In this document: one piece after another, positions 45,812 to 53,624 of the stretch | How positions within the stretch are numbered: position 1 is the first letter of the stretch | Layout of the letters: the number at the start of each line of letters is the position of its first letter | The notes under the pieces: model-generated | What the model was told of the DNA's origin: nothing | The model's database searches: none | What the model saw: only the letters and a program-made list of their open reading frames with translations | Assembly: GCF_014773275.1 (NCBI RefSeq) | Contig: NZ_JACWMW010000005.1 | Location: 1 to 64,000 of the forward strand | Length of the DNA: 64,000 bases | DNA from: Mucilaginibacter rigui | GTDB lineage: Bacteria > Bacteroidota > Bacteroidia > Sphingobacteriales > Sphingobacteriaceae | Direction: 5' to 3' | Program-made: the position numbers and the translations under genes

Positions 45812-47131
45812 TTAATGCACTAATATTTCTTCGCTTTCTGTTATTTCAACATCACCATCCGGTGAAATTGCTGTTAAATGAACCGTCTTTAATTCGTTAA
45901 CCAGTATGGGGTCGTACTTGGCTTTTACCTTAACGTAGTTTCGGGTAAAACCGTGCATAAAGCCCTCTTTTAAATCGCCTTCAAAAAGCACCTCGTCGGT
46001 TTTGCCAATCTGGGTCTCGTAAAATGCACGGCGTTTTTTATCGGACAGGATGTGCAGCATCTTGCTCCTGTCGGCACGGGTTGAGCCGGGCACAATACCG
46101 CTCATTTCGGCAGCGGGGGTGTTTTCCCGTTCCGAATAGGTAAATACGTGCAGATAAGACACATCCAGGTCGTTCAAAAAGTTATAGGTATCTACAAAAT
46201 CCTCGCGCGTTTCGCCGGGGAAACCTACTATTACATCTACACCAATACAGCAATGCGGCATCAGCTCCTTTATTTTGGACACGCGCTCGGTATACAGCTC
46301 GCGTTTGTAGCGGCGGCGCATTAAACCCAGTATTTTGTTAGAACCTGATTGTAATGGGATATGAAAATGCGGCACAAACCTTTTTGAAGCTGCCACAAAA
46401 GCTATTATATCGTCGCTAAGCAGGTTTGGCTCAATGGATGATATGCGGATGCGATCGATACCTTCCACCTCGTCAAGCGCTTTAACAAGGTCGAAAAACC
46501 TGTCCTCGCGCTGCCCGTTACGGATGCCGAAATCGCCCAGGTTTACACCTGTCAACACAATTTCTTTTACGCCCGATGCAGCTATTTCTTTTGCCTGTAC
46601 GATCACATTTTCAATAGTATCGCTCCTGCTGCCGCCGCGGGCAAGGGGTATGGTACAAAAAGTACACGAGTAATCGCAGCCATCCTGTACTTTCAGGAAG
46701 GTACGGGTACGGTCGCCAAAGGAGTATGAGGGTATAAACTGGTTTGCCTCAGATACCGGCTGATTTAAAACAACCGCTTTTGGCTTTTTAGTAAGATCAG
46801 TAATATGGTCTACCAGCTGAAATTTCTCGGCAGCACCCAAAACCATATCCACGCCGGGTATTTCGGCAATCTCTTTCGGTTTTAGCTGGGCATAACAGCC
46901 CACAATGGTAATAAAGGCGGCCGGGTTTATCTTCAGCGCTTCCTTCACTATTTTTTTGCACTTTTTATCGGCGTTTTCGGTTACCGAACAGGTGTTTATT
47001 ACATATACGTTGGGCGTATCGGTAAAATCGACCGTATCAAAACCGGCGTTATTAAACAGGCGACCAATTGAGGAGGTCTCCGAATAATTCAGCTTGCAGC
47101 CAAGTGTATAAAAAGCGACTTTCTTATTCAT
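45812..47131 (-). CDS. mtaB: tRNA (N6-L-threonylcarbamoyladenosine(37)-C2)-methylthiotransferase
   Basis: A 439-residue radical-SAM enzyme that converts t6A37 to ms2t6A37 in tRNA. The start is ATG (MNKKVAFYTLGCKLNYSE), two codons after an in-frame TTG. It has the N-terminal UPF0004 domain with three cysteines, the radical-SAM CxxxCxxC (CDYSCTFC, near residue 150), and a C-terminal TRAM-like domain. A TATCTTTG -7-like box lies 10 nt upstream, and four 8-bp tandem units lie just beyond it. Confidence 0.93.
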   Translation of the reverse strand: MNKKVAFYTLGCKLNYSETSSIGRLFNNAGFDTVDFTDTPNVYVINTCSVTENADKKCKKIVKEALKINPAAFITIVGCYAQLKPKEIAEIPGVDMVLGAAEKFQLVDHITDLTKKPKAVVLNQPVSEANQFIPSYSFGDRTRTFLKVQDGCDYSCTFCTIPLARGGSRSDTIENVIVQAKEIAASGVKEIVLTGVNLGDFGIRNGQREDRFFDLVKALDEVEGIDRIRISSIEPNLLSDDIIAFVAASKRFVPHFHIPLQSGSNKILGLMRRRYKRELYTERVSKIKELMPHCCIGVDVIVGFPGETREDFVDTYNFLNDLDVSYLHVFTYSERENTPAAEMSGIVPGSTRADRSKMLHILSDKKRRAFYETQIGKTDEVLFEGDLKEGFMHGFTRNYVKVKAKYDPILVNELKTVHLTAISPDGDVEITESEEILVH

Positions 47132-47141
47132 TTGCAAGCCG

Positions 47142-47149
47142 CAAAGATA
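47142..47149 (-). promoter_or_regulatory. -7-like box of mtaB
   Basis: The minus strand reads TATCTTTG, 10 nt upstream of the ATG. The expected -33 region falls inside the tandem repeat. Confidence 0.45.
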
Positions 47150-47154
47150 ATCAT

Positions 47155-47186
47155 TTAGTGAATTAGTGAGTTAGTGAATTAATGAT
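47155..47186. repeat. Tandem repeat, four 8-bp units
   Basis: TTAGTGAA, TTAGTGAG, TTAGTGAA and TTAATGAT in a row, directly upstream of the mtaB -7 box. A similar AGTCATT-type repeat occurs at 13110-13141. Confidence 0.8.
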
Positions 47187-47216
47187 TGCTTGTTAATAGG
47201 AATGTAAAAACCTTGC

Positions 47217-47321
47217 CATTTCGAGCGATAGAGAAAAATCTTGTACACCTTGCTTTTGCGGATGCATAGCTTTACTTACCGCTTGTATAAGATTTCTCCT
47301 CAGTACGTTCGTTCGAAATCA
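47217..47321. repeat. Inverted-repeat intergenic element (about 105 bp)
   Basis: The left part CATTTCGAGCGATAGAGAAAAATCTT and the right part (reverse) TGATTTCGAACGAACG...GAGAAATCTTATACA are imperfect complements, forming a long stem-loop. This type of ATTTCGA...AGATTTCTC element is common in intergenic DNA of Sphingobacteriaceae. It carries no gene. Confidence 0.7.
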
Positions 47322-47405
47322 CAGGTCGGAAATGGTTATTTGTACCATATACTGTTTTGGTATATAGTATAAATAACGTATCATTGAAAACAATTTAATC
47401 TTATT

Positions 47406-47822
47406 ATGATACCAAACCAACATCCTAACATTCAATTGATCCATTCTTTTTTTGAGGCATACGCCGCTAATGACCTAACGTCTATCAAAAATATCTTATC
47501 TGACGATATTGAATGGATAATTCCCGGCCGGCATCCATTAAGTGGCGTTAAGACCGGGGCCGAAGAGGTGCTTAACTATTTTAAACAATTAAATGCATCA
47601 GACTTTAAAGCGAGCCCAATTGTGATGGGGTTTAACGATGAGTTTATAATTGATTGCCACCTGAACTGGAGCAACCGCACAGATGGCGAGAATGTACGGG
47701 GCATGTCATGCCTGTTATGGAAGTTTAAAGATGGAAAGATCAGTAAGGTGTACAACTTCCCGGAAGACCAGCATATGATAGATGCATTTTTCAATAAGAC
47801 TTATCCTATTATTGAAGGATAA
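47406..47822 (+). CDS. SnoaL/ketosteroid-isomerase-like (NTF2-fold) protein
   Basis: A 138-residue protein with the NTF2-like cone fold pattern: LIHSFFEAYAANDL (helix 1), DDIEWIIPGRHPLSG, and a C-terminal CLLWKFKDGKISKVYNF. Such proteins act as isomerases, cyclases or binding proteins, and the job of this one is unknown. It is followed by a cluster of palindromic repeats. Confidence 0.85.
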   Translation: MIPNQHPNIQLIHSFFEAYAANDLTSIKNILSDDIEWIIPGRHPLSGVKTGAEEVLNYFKQLNASDFKASPIVMGFNDEFIIDCHLNWSNRTDGENVRGMSCLLWKFKDGKISKVYNFPEDQHMIDAFFNKTYPIIEG

Positions 47823-47834
47823 ACTTAACTTACT

Positions 47835-47944
47835 ATCCCGTTTCGCCCTTGTTGGTGTTGTCACCAACAAGCCGCTATGCATTCAGACCTTGCAACTTCA
47901 AAACCGTCCTAAATGTTGTTGGTGACAACACCAACAACGGCGGG
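47835..47944. repeat. Composite palindromic repeat, GTTGGTG type
   Basis: TTGTTGGTG-TTGT-CACCAACAA (9-bp stem, 47849-47870) and GTTGTTGGTG-ACAA-CACCAACAAC (10-bp stem, 47915-47938) are each palindromic and are also inverted with respect to each other; flanking TCCCG and CGGGA bases extend the outer pairing. Confidence 0.85.
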
Positions 47945-47950
47945 AAGCTT

Positions 47951-48075
47951 ACTCACCCCGACTCCGCTTCGCTGGTCGACCCTCTCTGCTTCGCAAAGAG
48001 GGTGAAGATAATTGCAAAACCCTCTTTCCGCGCAGCGAAGAGAGGGTGGTCGGGCGAAGCAACGACCGGGTGAGT
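47951..48075. repeat. Large imperfect inverted repeat, ACTCACCC type
   Basis: The arms begin ACTCACCCCGACTCCGCTTCG and end CGGGTGAGT; CCCTCTCT/AGAGAGGG and GCTTCG/CGAAGC pairs lie within. Together with the preceding palindromes it fills most of the 287-bp gap between the SnoaL-like gene and the DUF6265 gene. No gene inside. Confidence 0.85.
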
Positions 48076-48109
48076 TAAATTGCGAAATCACAGCCTGGAG
48101 AAAGAATAA

Positions 48110-48601
48110 TTACTTCCTCAATGTATAATTAAACACATCTTTCTTCCACTTGCCATCCTTGCCCTTTTCATCCAAAATACAATCCATTTTTAGCGGGCCG
48201 GTGCGCTTATAGGTTATAATAACATTTTTATCCAGCGATTGAAACACCACCTGGTCTTTGTCGATTTTTACAGCAGTCATCAGGTAGGGCTTATCTTTAT
48301 CCTCCCACCCTATGCTACCTTTGTTAAAGTGGCGAAGTTTAAGCACCGGGATGTTGCCGGTTTGTTCTATCGCCATAAATTCATAAAACACGATCTTCCC
48401 GTCCTTAACGCACCTGAAAGTGCTTACCATATTATCGCCCATTGGCGGGCCCCAAAATTCTTCCATATCGCCCCACTCATGTTTAAGCGTCCAGGTGCCG
48501 GCCATAAAGGCAAGGTCTTTTACTGATGCTTTTTTTAGCTGCGCTGATGAGGTGCCGGTTATTGCTGAGATAAGCAGGATAAAGAGTAATGCTTTTTTCA
48601 T
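48110..48601 (-). CDS. Exported DUF6265-type protein
   Basis: A 163-residue protein with a signal peptide (residues 1-20, ending SSAQ). LAFMAGTWTLKHEWGDMEEFWGPP near the N-terminus is the family mark: a calycin-like beta-barrel core with Trp residues. Function unknown. Confidence 0.82.
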   Translation of the reverse strand: MKKALLFILLISAITGTSSAQLKKASVKDLAFMAGTWTLKHEWGDMEEFWGPPMGDNMVSTFRCVKDGKIVFYEFMAIEQTGNIPVLKLRHFNKGSIGWEDKDKPYLMTAVKIDKDQVVFQSLDKNVIITYKRTGPLKMDCILDEKGKDGKWKKDVFNYTLRK

Positions 48602-48725
48602 GATGATAAATATAAATTATTTTGTCAGTCTAAGCTTGTCGAAAACCAGTGCATTCCGCTATTTGGCTCTACAGTATCAATATAACAAAATCGCTAAATC
48701 ACTCATTTATCAAATCAATAATTAA

Positions 48726-49289
48726 TCAGATCCCCTCCCATCTATAGCTCTCATTCTCCAACCCAATTAAATCTATCACCCGGTTTACTACCGTCATAGC
48801 CAGTTCTTCAATGGTTTTGGGTTTGCTATAGTATGATGGTATGGCCGGGCAGATAATGGCACCGGCTTCGGTAACGGTTTGCATGTTGCGGATATGGATG
48901 AGGTTTAAAGGGGTATCGCGGGCTACCAGTATAAGCCTGCGGCGTTCTTTTAATATCACATCCGCGGCGCGGGTTATCAGGTCATCAGACACTCCGGATG
49001 CTATGCGGCCCAGGGTCCCCATTGAACATGGCACAACAACCATGGTATCAAACCTGGCCGAGCCTGACGCGAAGGGGGCCATAAAATCGTTTTTGGCGTA
49101 GGTTTTAAATGGGTAGTTGCCGTGGGTGGTATCGTCCAGTTCAAATTCCCAAACTTGTTTGGCATTGTCGCTCATTACAACGGCAACCTCTGCAATTTGC
49201 CCTTGCAGCTGCTGTAATTTATCAAGTAATAGTTTGGCATAAATAGACCCGCTTGCACCGGTAACCGCGACAACAATTTTCTTTTTCAT
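48726..49289 (-). CDS. ubiX: Flavin prenyltransferase UbiX
   Basis: A 187-residue enzyme that makes prenylated FMN, the cofactor of UbiD decarboxylases. The start MKKKIVVAVTGASGS is chosen; the upstream frame adds MYYSI. TGASGSIYA near the N-terminus binds FMN; ARDTPLNLIHIRNM and AIICPAIPSYYSKP are also typical. No UbiD is in the window. Confidence 0.92.
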   Translation of the reverse strand: MKKKIVVAVTGASGSIYAKLLLDKLQQLQGQIAEVAVVMSDNAKQVWEFELDDTTHGNYPFKTYAKNDFMAPFASGSARFDTMVVVPCSMGTLGRIASGVSDDLITRAADVILKERRRLILVARDTPLNLIHIRNMQTVTEAGAIICPAIPSYYSKPKTIEELAMTVVNRVIDLIGLENESYRWEGI

Positions 49290-49331
49290 AATGGAATAGT
49301 ACAAATAAACGGAAGAAAATTTACAGGCACA

Positions 49332-49365
49332 AAAAAGGGTCGAATAACTCGTACTCGACCCTACA
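49332..49365 (-). terminator. Terminator-like hairpin, distal of a pair
   Basis: An 8-bp stem (AGGGTCGA / TCGACCCT) followed by six T on the minus strand. It and the next hairpin lie downstream of ppx. Confidence 0.65.
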
Positions 49366-49374
49366 TCTACCTAT

Positions 49375-49400
49375 GAAAAACATGCCCTTTGAGCGGGCAT
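49375..49400 (-). terminator. Terminator hairpin downstream of ppx
   Basis: A 6-bp stem (ATGCCC / GGGCAT, 7-nt loop) followed by TTTTT on the minus strand, 52 bp past the ppx stop. Confidence 0.65.
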
Positions 49401-49451
49401 TACAAATATAACAAGTGTTTATTAATTATTAAACAATTTATTAAAATAAAT

Positions 49452-50339
49452 TTAATGTACTGAAGTATAGTTCTTTTCTATCAAAGTTTGTATAATTCCG
49501 TCAACCATACCCACTGTAGGCACGTAAATACTCTTGATATTTGCGCATTTCAGCACAGTTAAATAAATTTCGCAGGCGGGGATAATTACGTCTGCCCTGT
49601 CCTGGTTAAGGCCAAGCACGTTGATGCGGTCTTTAAGTGAGAACGAATCAAGGTAATTATACAGCGCCCTTAATTTAATATAACTTAAGGCAACACCATC
49701 TTTTTCCTGCGATAGTTTGTACAGTTTGTTAATGTTACCACCGGTACCAATGCCGTAGATATTTTTGTAACCCTTGGTATACTCGCGTATAAAATCTTTC
49801 ATCTCATTCCAGGTCTCGTCCTTGTCCTGGTTATCCAGGATACGGATAGTACCCAGGTTAAATGACTGCGACGCCACCAGTTCGCCGTTACTAAATAACG
49901 AAAGTTCGGTACTACCGCCACCTACATCAATATACAGGTAGTTTTTGCTTTTATCGATATTAAGCTCGGCATGGCTGGCATAAATTATTTTGGCTTCACT
50001 TTCGCCGTGCACAATTTGCAGGTCGATGTTGGCCTCGGTTTTGATCAGGTCGGCAACTGCCTGCCCATTCTTTGCTTCGCGCATGGCCGATGTGGCACAG
50101 GCCATGTAATCGGTAACCTTATAAACATCCATCAGGTTACGAAAAGCCTGCATGGATTTTACCAGGTCGGTAGTTTTTTTCTCAGATATGTTCTTGTCAA
50201 GGAAAGCGTCGTCTCCAAGCCTTACCGGTACACGTATAAGCGTATTCTTCTTAAACGATATTGAACCTTTATTCTCTATAATTTCGGCTATCAGCAGCCT
50301 TACTGCGTTCGACCCTACATCAATGGCGGCGTATCTCAA
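49452..50339 (-). CDS. ppx: Exopolyphosphatase, Ppx/GppA family (TTG start)
   Basis: A 295-residue phosphatase that removes terminal phosphate from polyphosphate or pppGpp. AAIDVGSNAVRLL near the N-terminus and YIDVGGGSTEL (about residue 135-145) are the two ATPase-like motifs. The start codon is TTG, in the sequence TTGA, in which it overlaps the ppk1 stop codon TGA; this is expected to couple translation. The short length fits the Ppx2-like group without the long C-terminal domain. Confidence 0.92.
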   Translation of the reverse strand: MRYAAIDVGSNAVRLLIAEIIENKGSISFKKNTLIRVPVRLGDDAFLDKNISEKKTTDLVKSMQAFRNLMDVYKVTDYMACATSAMREAKNGQAVADLIKTEANIDLQIVHGESEAKIIYASHAELNIDKSKNYLYIDVGGGSTELSLFSNGELVASQSFNLGTIRILDNQDKDETWNEMKDFIREYTKGYKNIYGIGTGGNINKLYKLSQEKDGVALSYIKLRALYNYLDSFSLKDRINVLGLNQDRADVIIPACEIYLTVLKCANIKSIYVPTVGMVDGIIQTLIEKNYTSVH

Positions 50340-52390
50340 TTTGTTATATTTTTATTTTTCAGATAGGTGTAAATGTCTATTTGGGCACGGGTAAGCAACT
50401 CCGACCGCGTTTTATGATACCTGTTAACGGCATTGCCGGTAATATCGCGGGCTTTTGTGTTATCTTCCAGCTGTATATTTATGATATCCCTAATCTCTTT
50501 CCGCAAGTCATCATCCAATATCGGGAAGCCAACTTCTACGCGGTTATCAATATTGCGGGTCATGAAATCGGCGCTTGTTAAATAAACAAGCTCTTTGCCC
50601 CCGTTGCCATAAATATGCACACGCGCATGTTCCAGGTATTTATCTACAATGCTTATTACTTCTATATTTTCGCTAAAGCCTTTTTGCCCCGGTATAAGGC
50701 AGCACATACCGCGCACTATAAGCTTTATCTTCACCCCTGCGTTGCTGGCCTGGTATAGCTTGTTGATCAGTTGTTCATCGGCAAGGCTGTTCATTTTAAA
50801 TATCATGTACGCCTTTTTGCCAGCCCTTGCAAACTTCATCTCATTATCTATCAGCTTGTAAATAGCCGGGCGCGAGTCAATGGGCGATACGATCAATGTT
50901 TTTAGGCCTTTGGGTAGTACGCTTCGGTTTAACGCCCTGAAGATAGCCACCAGGTCAACAGTAATCCTTTTATCGGCTGTAAGAATGGTATGGTCGGCGT
51001 AGATGGAAGCGGTCTTTTCGTTAAAGTTACCGGTAGACAGGCAAGCGTAATGCGCCGGTTTGCCTTTTTCCATACGGGTAACCAGGCAAATTTTAGAGTG
51101 TACCTTATAACCGTCTATGCCATACAGCACGTTTACCCCCTCCTCTTCCAGCTTATTGCTCCAATAGATATTGTTCTGCTCATCAAAACGGGCGCGCAGC
51201 TCAACCAGGCAGTTCACCTTTTTACCGTTTTTAGCGGCGTTGATAAGCGCATGGATGATCTTTGAATTTTCGGCCAGGCGATACACCGTAATACTGATCT
51301 CTTTTACTTTTGGGTCAATAGCGGCCTCGCGTAAAAAGTGGATCACATAATCAAACGACTGGTATGGCGTGCTGATCAGGAAATCTTTCTTAGCGATCAT
51401 TCCCATCAAACTCTTACCGAACGACAGCCCCGCAACAGGCAGCGCGCTGTTCTTTTTATATTCCAGATCGGGCCTGCCGACGTTCGGGAACGAAATAAAA
51501 TTTTTAAAATTATGGTAACGGTTACCGGGTATTAGGCTTCCTTTATCGATCTTCATCTTTTTGACCAGGTAGCCAATCATATCAGGCGGCATTTCGCTGT
51601 CATAAAGCAAGCGCATGGGTTTCCCCTTGCGCCTTTTTTGCAGGCTTTTGCTCAAAGCATCTACAAACTTTACACTTACTTCTTTATCCAGGTCGAGCTC
51701 CGCATCGCGGGTTAGCTGCAGCGAGTAAGCTTCTATCGAATCATGATCAAATATGAAAAAGATATCCTCCAGGCTATACCTGATAATATCATCCAGCAGG
51801 ATAATAAATTTCAGGTTATTTGTTTCGGGCAGCACCAAAAACCGGGAAAGATTATCCGGGAATTCGATAAGCGCGTAGCGGGATTTCTTATTTTTAGTAA
51901 GCCTTACAAAAAAGTAGATGGCCCTGTCGCGCAGTTCAGGCAGCGGCAGTTCGTCATCCAGCATAATAGGCACCAGGGTAGATAGCAGACGCTCCCTGAA
52001 AAAGCTTTTCACAAATTCCCCTCGGGTAACGTTCAGTTGCTTATCATTCAGGATAAAGATCTTCTCTTCGGCCAGTTGCTTTACAATAATGTTCTCGTAC
52101 AGGTTATGAAATTTCTTTTCCTGTTTTACAACAATACTTTTTATCTGGCTTAGTATTTTTTTAGGGTTGTAGCCTAATATCTCTTTAGCGCGTTCGTTTA
52201 AATTGGCTAAACGGCTAAGGGTTGCTACTCTTACACGGTAAAACTCATCAAGGTTTGATGAGAATATAGCCAGGAACTTAATCCTTTCAATAAGCGGCAC
52301 GGTTGGGTCGGCAGCTTCCTGCAAAACCCTGTCATTAAAATACAACCAGCTTATTTCCCTGTTTATTAACGGAATGTTCTTAGTATCCAT
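50336..52390 (-). CDS. ppk1: Polyphosphate kinase 1
   Basis: A 684-residue enzyme that makes polyphosphate from ATP. It has the four Ppk1 domains: N-terminal, head, and two phospholipase-D-like C-terminal parts. Catalytic marks include YKVHSKICLVTR (phosphorylated His) and LEHARVHIYGNGG (the second His). The Asn/Arg region near DFMTRNIDNRVEV is also conserved. It is followed by ppx with a 4-bp overlap, so synthesis and breakdown of polyphosphate are controlled together. Confidence 0.96.
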   Translation of the reverse strand: MDTKNIPLINREISWLYFNDRVLQEAADPTVPLIERIKFLAIFSSNLDEFYRVRVATLSRLANLNERAKEILGYNPKKILSQIKSIVVKQEKKFHNLYENIIVKQLAEEKIFILNDKQLNVTRGEFVKSFFRERLLSTLVPIMLDDELPLPELRDRAIYFFVRLTKNKKSRYALIEFPDNLSRFLVLPETNNLKFIILLDDIIRYSLEDIFFIFDHDSIEAYSLQLTRDAELDLDKEVSVKFVDALSKSLQKRRKGKPMRLLYDSEMPPDMIGYLVKKMKIDKGSLIPGNRYHNFKNFISFPNVGRPDLEYKKNSALPVAGLSFGKSLMGMIAKKDFLISTPYQSFDYVIHFLREAAIDPKVKEISITVYRLAENSKIIHALINAAKNGKKVNCLVELRARFDEQNNIYWSNKLEEEGVNVLYGIDGYKVHSKICLVTRMEKGKPAHYACLSTGNFNEKTASIYADHTILTADKRITVDLVAIFRALNRSVLPKGLKTLIVSPIDSRPAIYKLIDNEMKFARAGKKAYMIFKMNSLADEQLINKLYQASNAGVKIKLIVRGMCCLIPGQKGFSENIEVISIVDKYLEHARVHIYGNGGKELVYLTSADFMTRNIDNRVEVGFPILDDDLRKEIRDIINIQLEDNTKARDITGNAVNRYHKTRSELLTRAQIDIYTYLKNKNITN

Positions 52391-52517
52391 ATAGCTATAG
52401 CCACAAAACTGCTTATTTATTTGTTAATTTAATATTAACTTATCTGTATTTTAAGATGTTTTGTATATTAAATTTAATATTAGCCTATAATGTATATGGC
52501 AAATGCAATTGTTACAT

Positions 52518-52525
52518 TAGCTTTG
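52518..52525 (+). promoter_or_regulatory. -7-like box of yajQ
   Basis: TAGCTTTG, an exact TAnnTTTG match, 24 nt before the ATG. No -33 TTTG at the usual spacing. Confidence 0.4.
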
Positions 52526-52549
52526 TGTTAATTATAAAAAAACAACATT

Positions 52550-53041
52550 ATGCCATCATTTGATATAGTAAGCAAGATTGACGGACAAACACTTGATAAC
52601 GCCATTAACGTTGCTAAAAAAGAAATATTGAACCGTTACGATTTTAACGGCTCAAAAAGTACTATCGACCTGGATAAGAAAACCAATGAGGTTACCATTG
52701 TAACAGAGGATGATATGCGCCTTAAAGCCATTACCGATTCCATCATCAGCCGTATGGTAAAGCAAAGCCTGGACCCTAAAGCGCTTGACTTTGGTAAAGA
52801 GCAGTATGCATCAGGTAACATGATCCGTAAGGAGATTAAAATAAAAGAAGGTATTGATAAAGAAGCCGCTAAAAAGATTGTAAAGAAGATAAAAGACAGC
52901 GGCCTTAAAGTACAGGCAGCCATTATGGACGACCAGGTGCGTGTTACTGCCAAAAAGATTGACGACCTGCAAGCTGTTATTAGCCTGTGCCGTACCGAAG
53001 ACTTTGGCCAGCCGTTGCAGTATATAAATATGCGGAACTAA
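52550..53041 (+). CDS. yajQ: YajQ family nucleotide-binding protein
   Basis: A 163-residue protein with two RNA-recognition-like folds. It starts MPSFDIVSKIDGQTLDNAI, the standard YajQ N-terminus, and ends with QAVISLCRTEDFGQPLQYINMR. Some members bind cyclic di-GMP or RNA. It converges on rnhA with a 20-bp gap. Confidence 0.95.
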   Translation: MPSFDIVSKIDGQTLDNAINVAKKEILNRYDFNGSKSTIDLDKKTNEVTIVTEDDMRLKAITDSIISRMVKQSLDPKALDFGKEQYASGNMIRKEIKIKEGIDKEAAKKIVKKIKDSGLKVQAAIMDDQVRVTAKKIDDLQAVISLCRTEDFGQPLQYINMRN

Positions 53042-53061
53042 GTATCCTTCCTAATACATTA

Positions 53062-53529
53062 TTACAGACCTGCTTTAGCTGATTCTACTTCAAAAACAGA
53101 ATCAATGAGCAGGTCTTTTTGTTTACCGGCAGCAACAGCAAGCTGGTCGCAGCGCTCGTTTTCGGGATGGCCGTTATGGCCGCGCACCCATACAAACTTT
53201 ACCTGGTGCATTTTGGCTATAGCCAGGTAACGTAACCACAGGTCTTTATTCTTTTTATCCTTAAAGCCTTTGGCTACCCAACCGTGCACCCAACGTTTTT
53301 CGATAGAGTCTATCACGTATTTAGAGTCGGAAAAGATGGTTACCTGTTGGTTGGGTGTTTTGATAGCCTCCAGCCCGGTGATCACGGCCAGCAGTTCCAT
53401 TCGGTTATTGGTAGTTTTGCGGTACCCTGCAGACAGCTCCTTGTAATGCTGGCCCGACCGTAATATAACCCCATAACCACCCGGCCCCGGGTTTCCGCTT
53501 GATGCACCGTCTGTGTAAATTTCTATCAT
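53062..53529 (-). CDS. rnhA: Ribonuclease HI
   Basis: A 155-residue enzyme that cuts RNA in RNA-DNA hybrids. Catalytic Asp7 (YTDGAS), Glu45 (NNRMELLAV), Asp68 (FSDSK) and the last acidic residue in RCDQLA are all in place. WVRGHNGHPENE is the conserved His region. A TACTTTTG -7-like box lies upstream at 53555-53562 on the minus strand. Confidence 0.96.
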   Translation of the reverse strand: MIEIYTDGASSGNPGPGGYGVILRSGQHYKELSAGYRKTTNNRMELLAVITGLEAIKTPNQQVTIFSDSKYVIDSIEKRWVHGWVAKGFKDKKNKDLWLRYLAIAKMHQVKFVWVRGHNGHPENERCDQLAVAAGKQKDLLIDSVFEVESAKAGL

Positions 53530-53554
53530 ATGCCCCTATCCCCTGAAAGGGGAA

Positions 53555-53562
53555 CAAAAGTA
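53555..53562 (-). promoter_or_regulatory. -7-like box of rnhA
   Basis: The minus strand reads TACTTTTG, 25 nt before the rnhA ATG, with a small CCCCTGAAAGGGG hairpin between. Confidence 0.4.
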
Positions 53563-53624
53563 GCATAAGTTATATTAAATGCCCATAAGATTTTTAAAAA
53601 CTCCCCCTTTGGGAGTTGGGGAGC

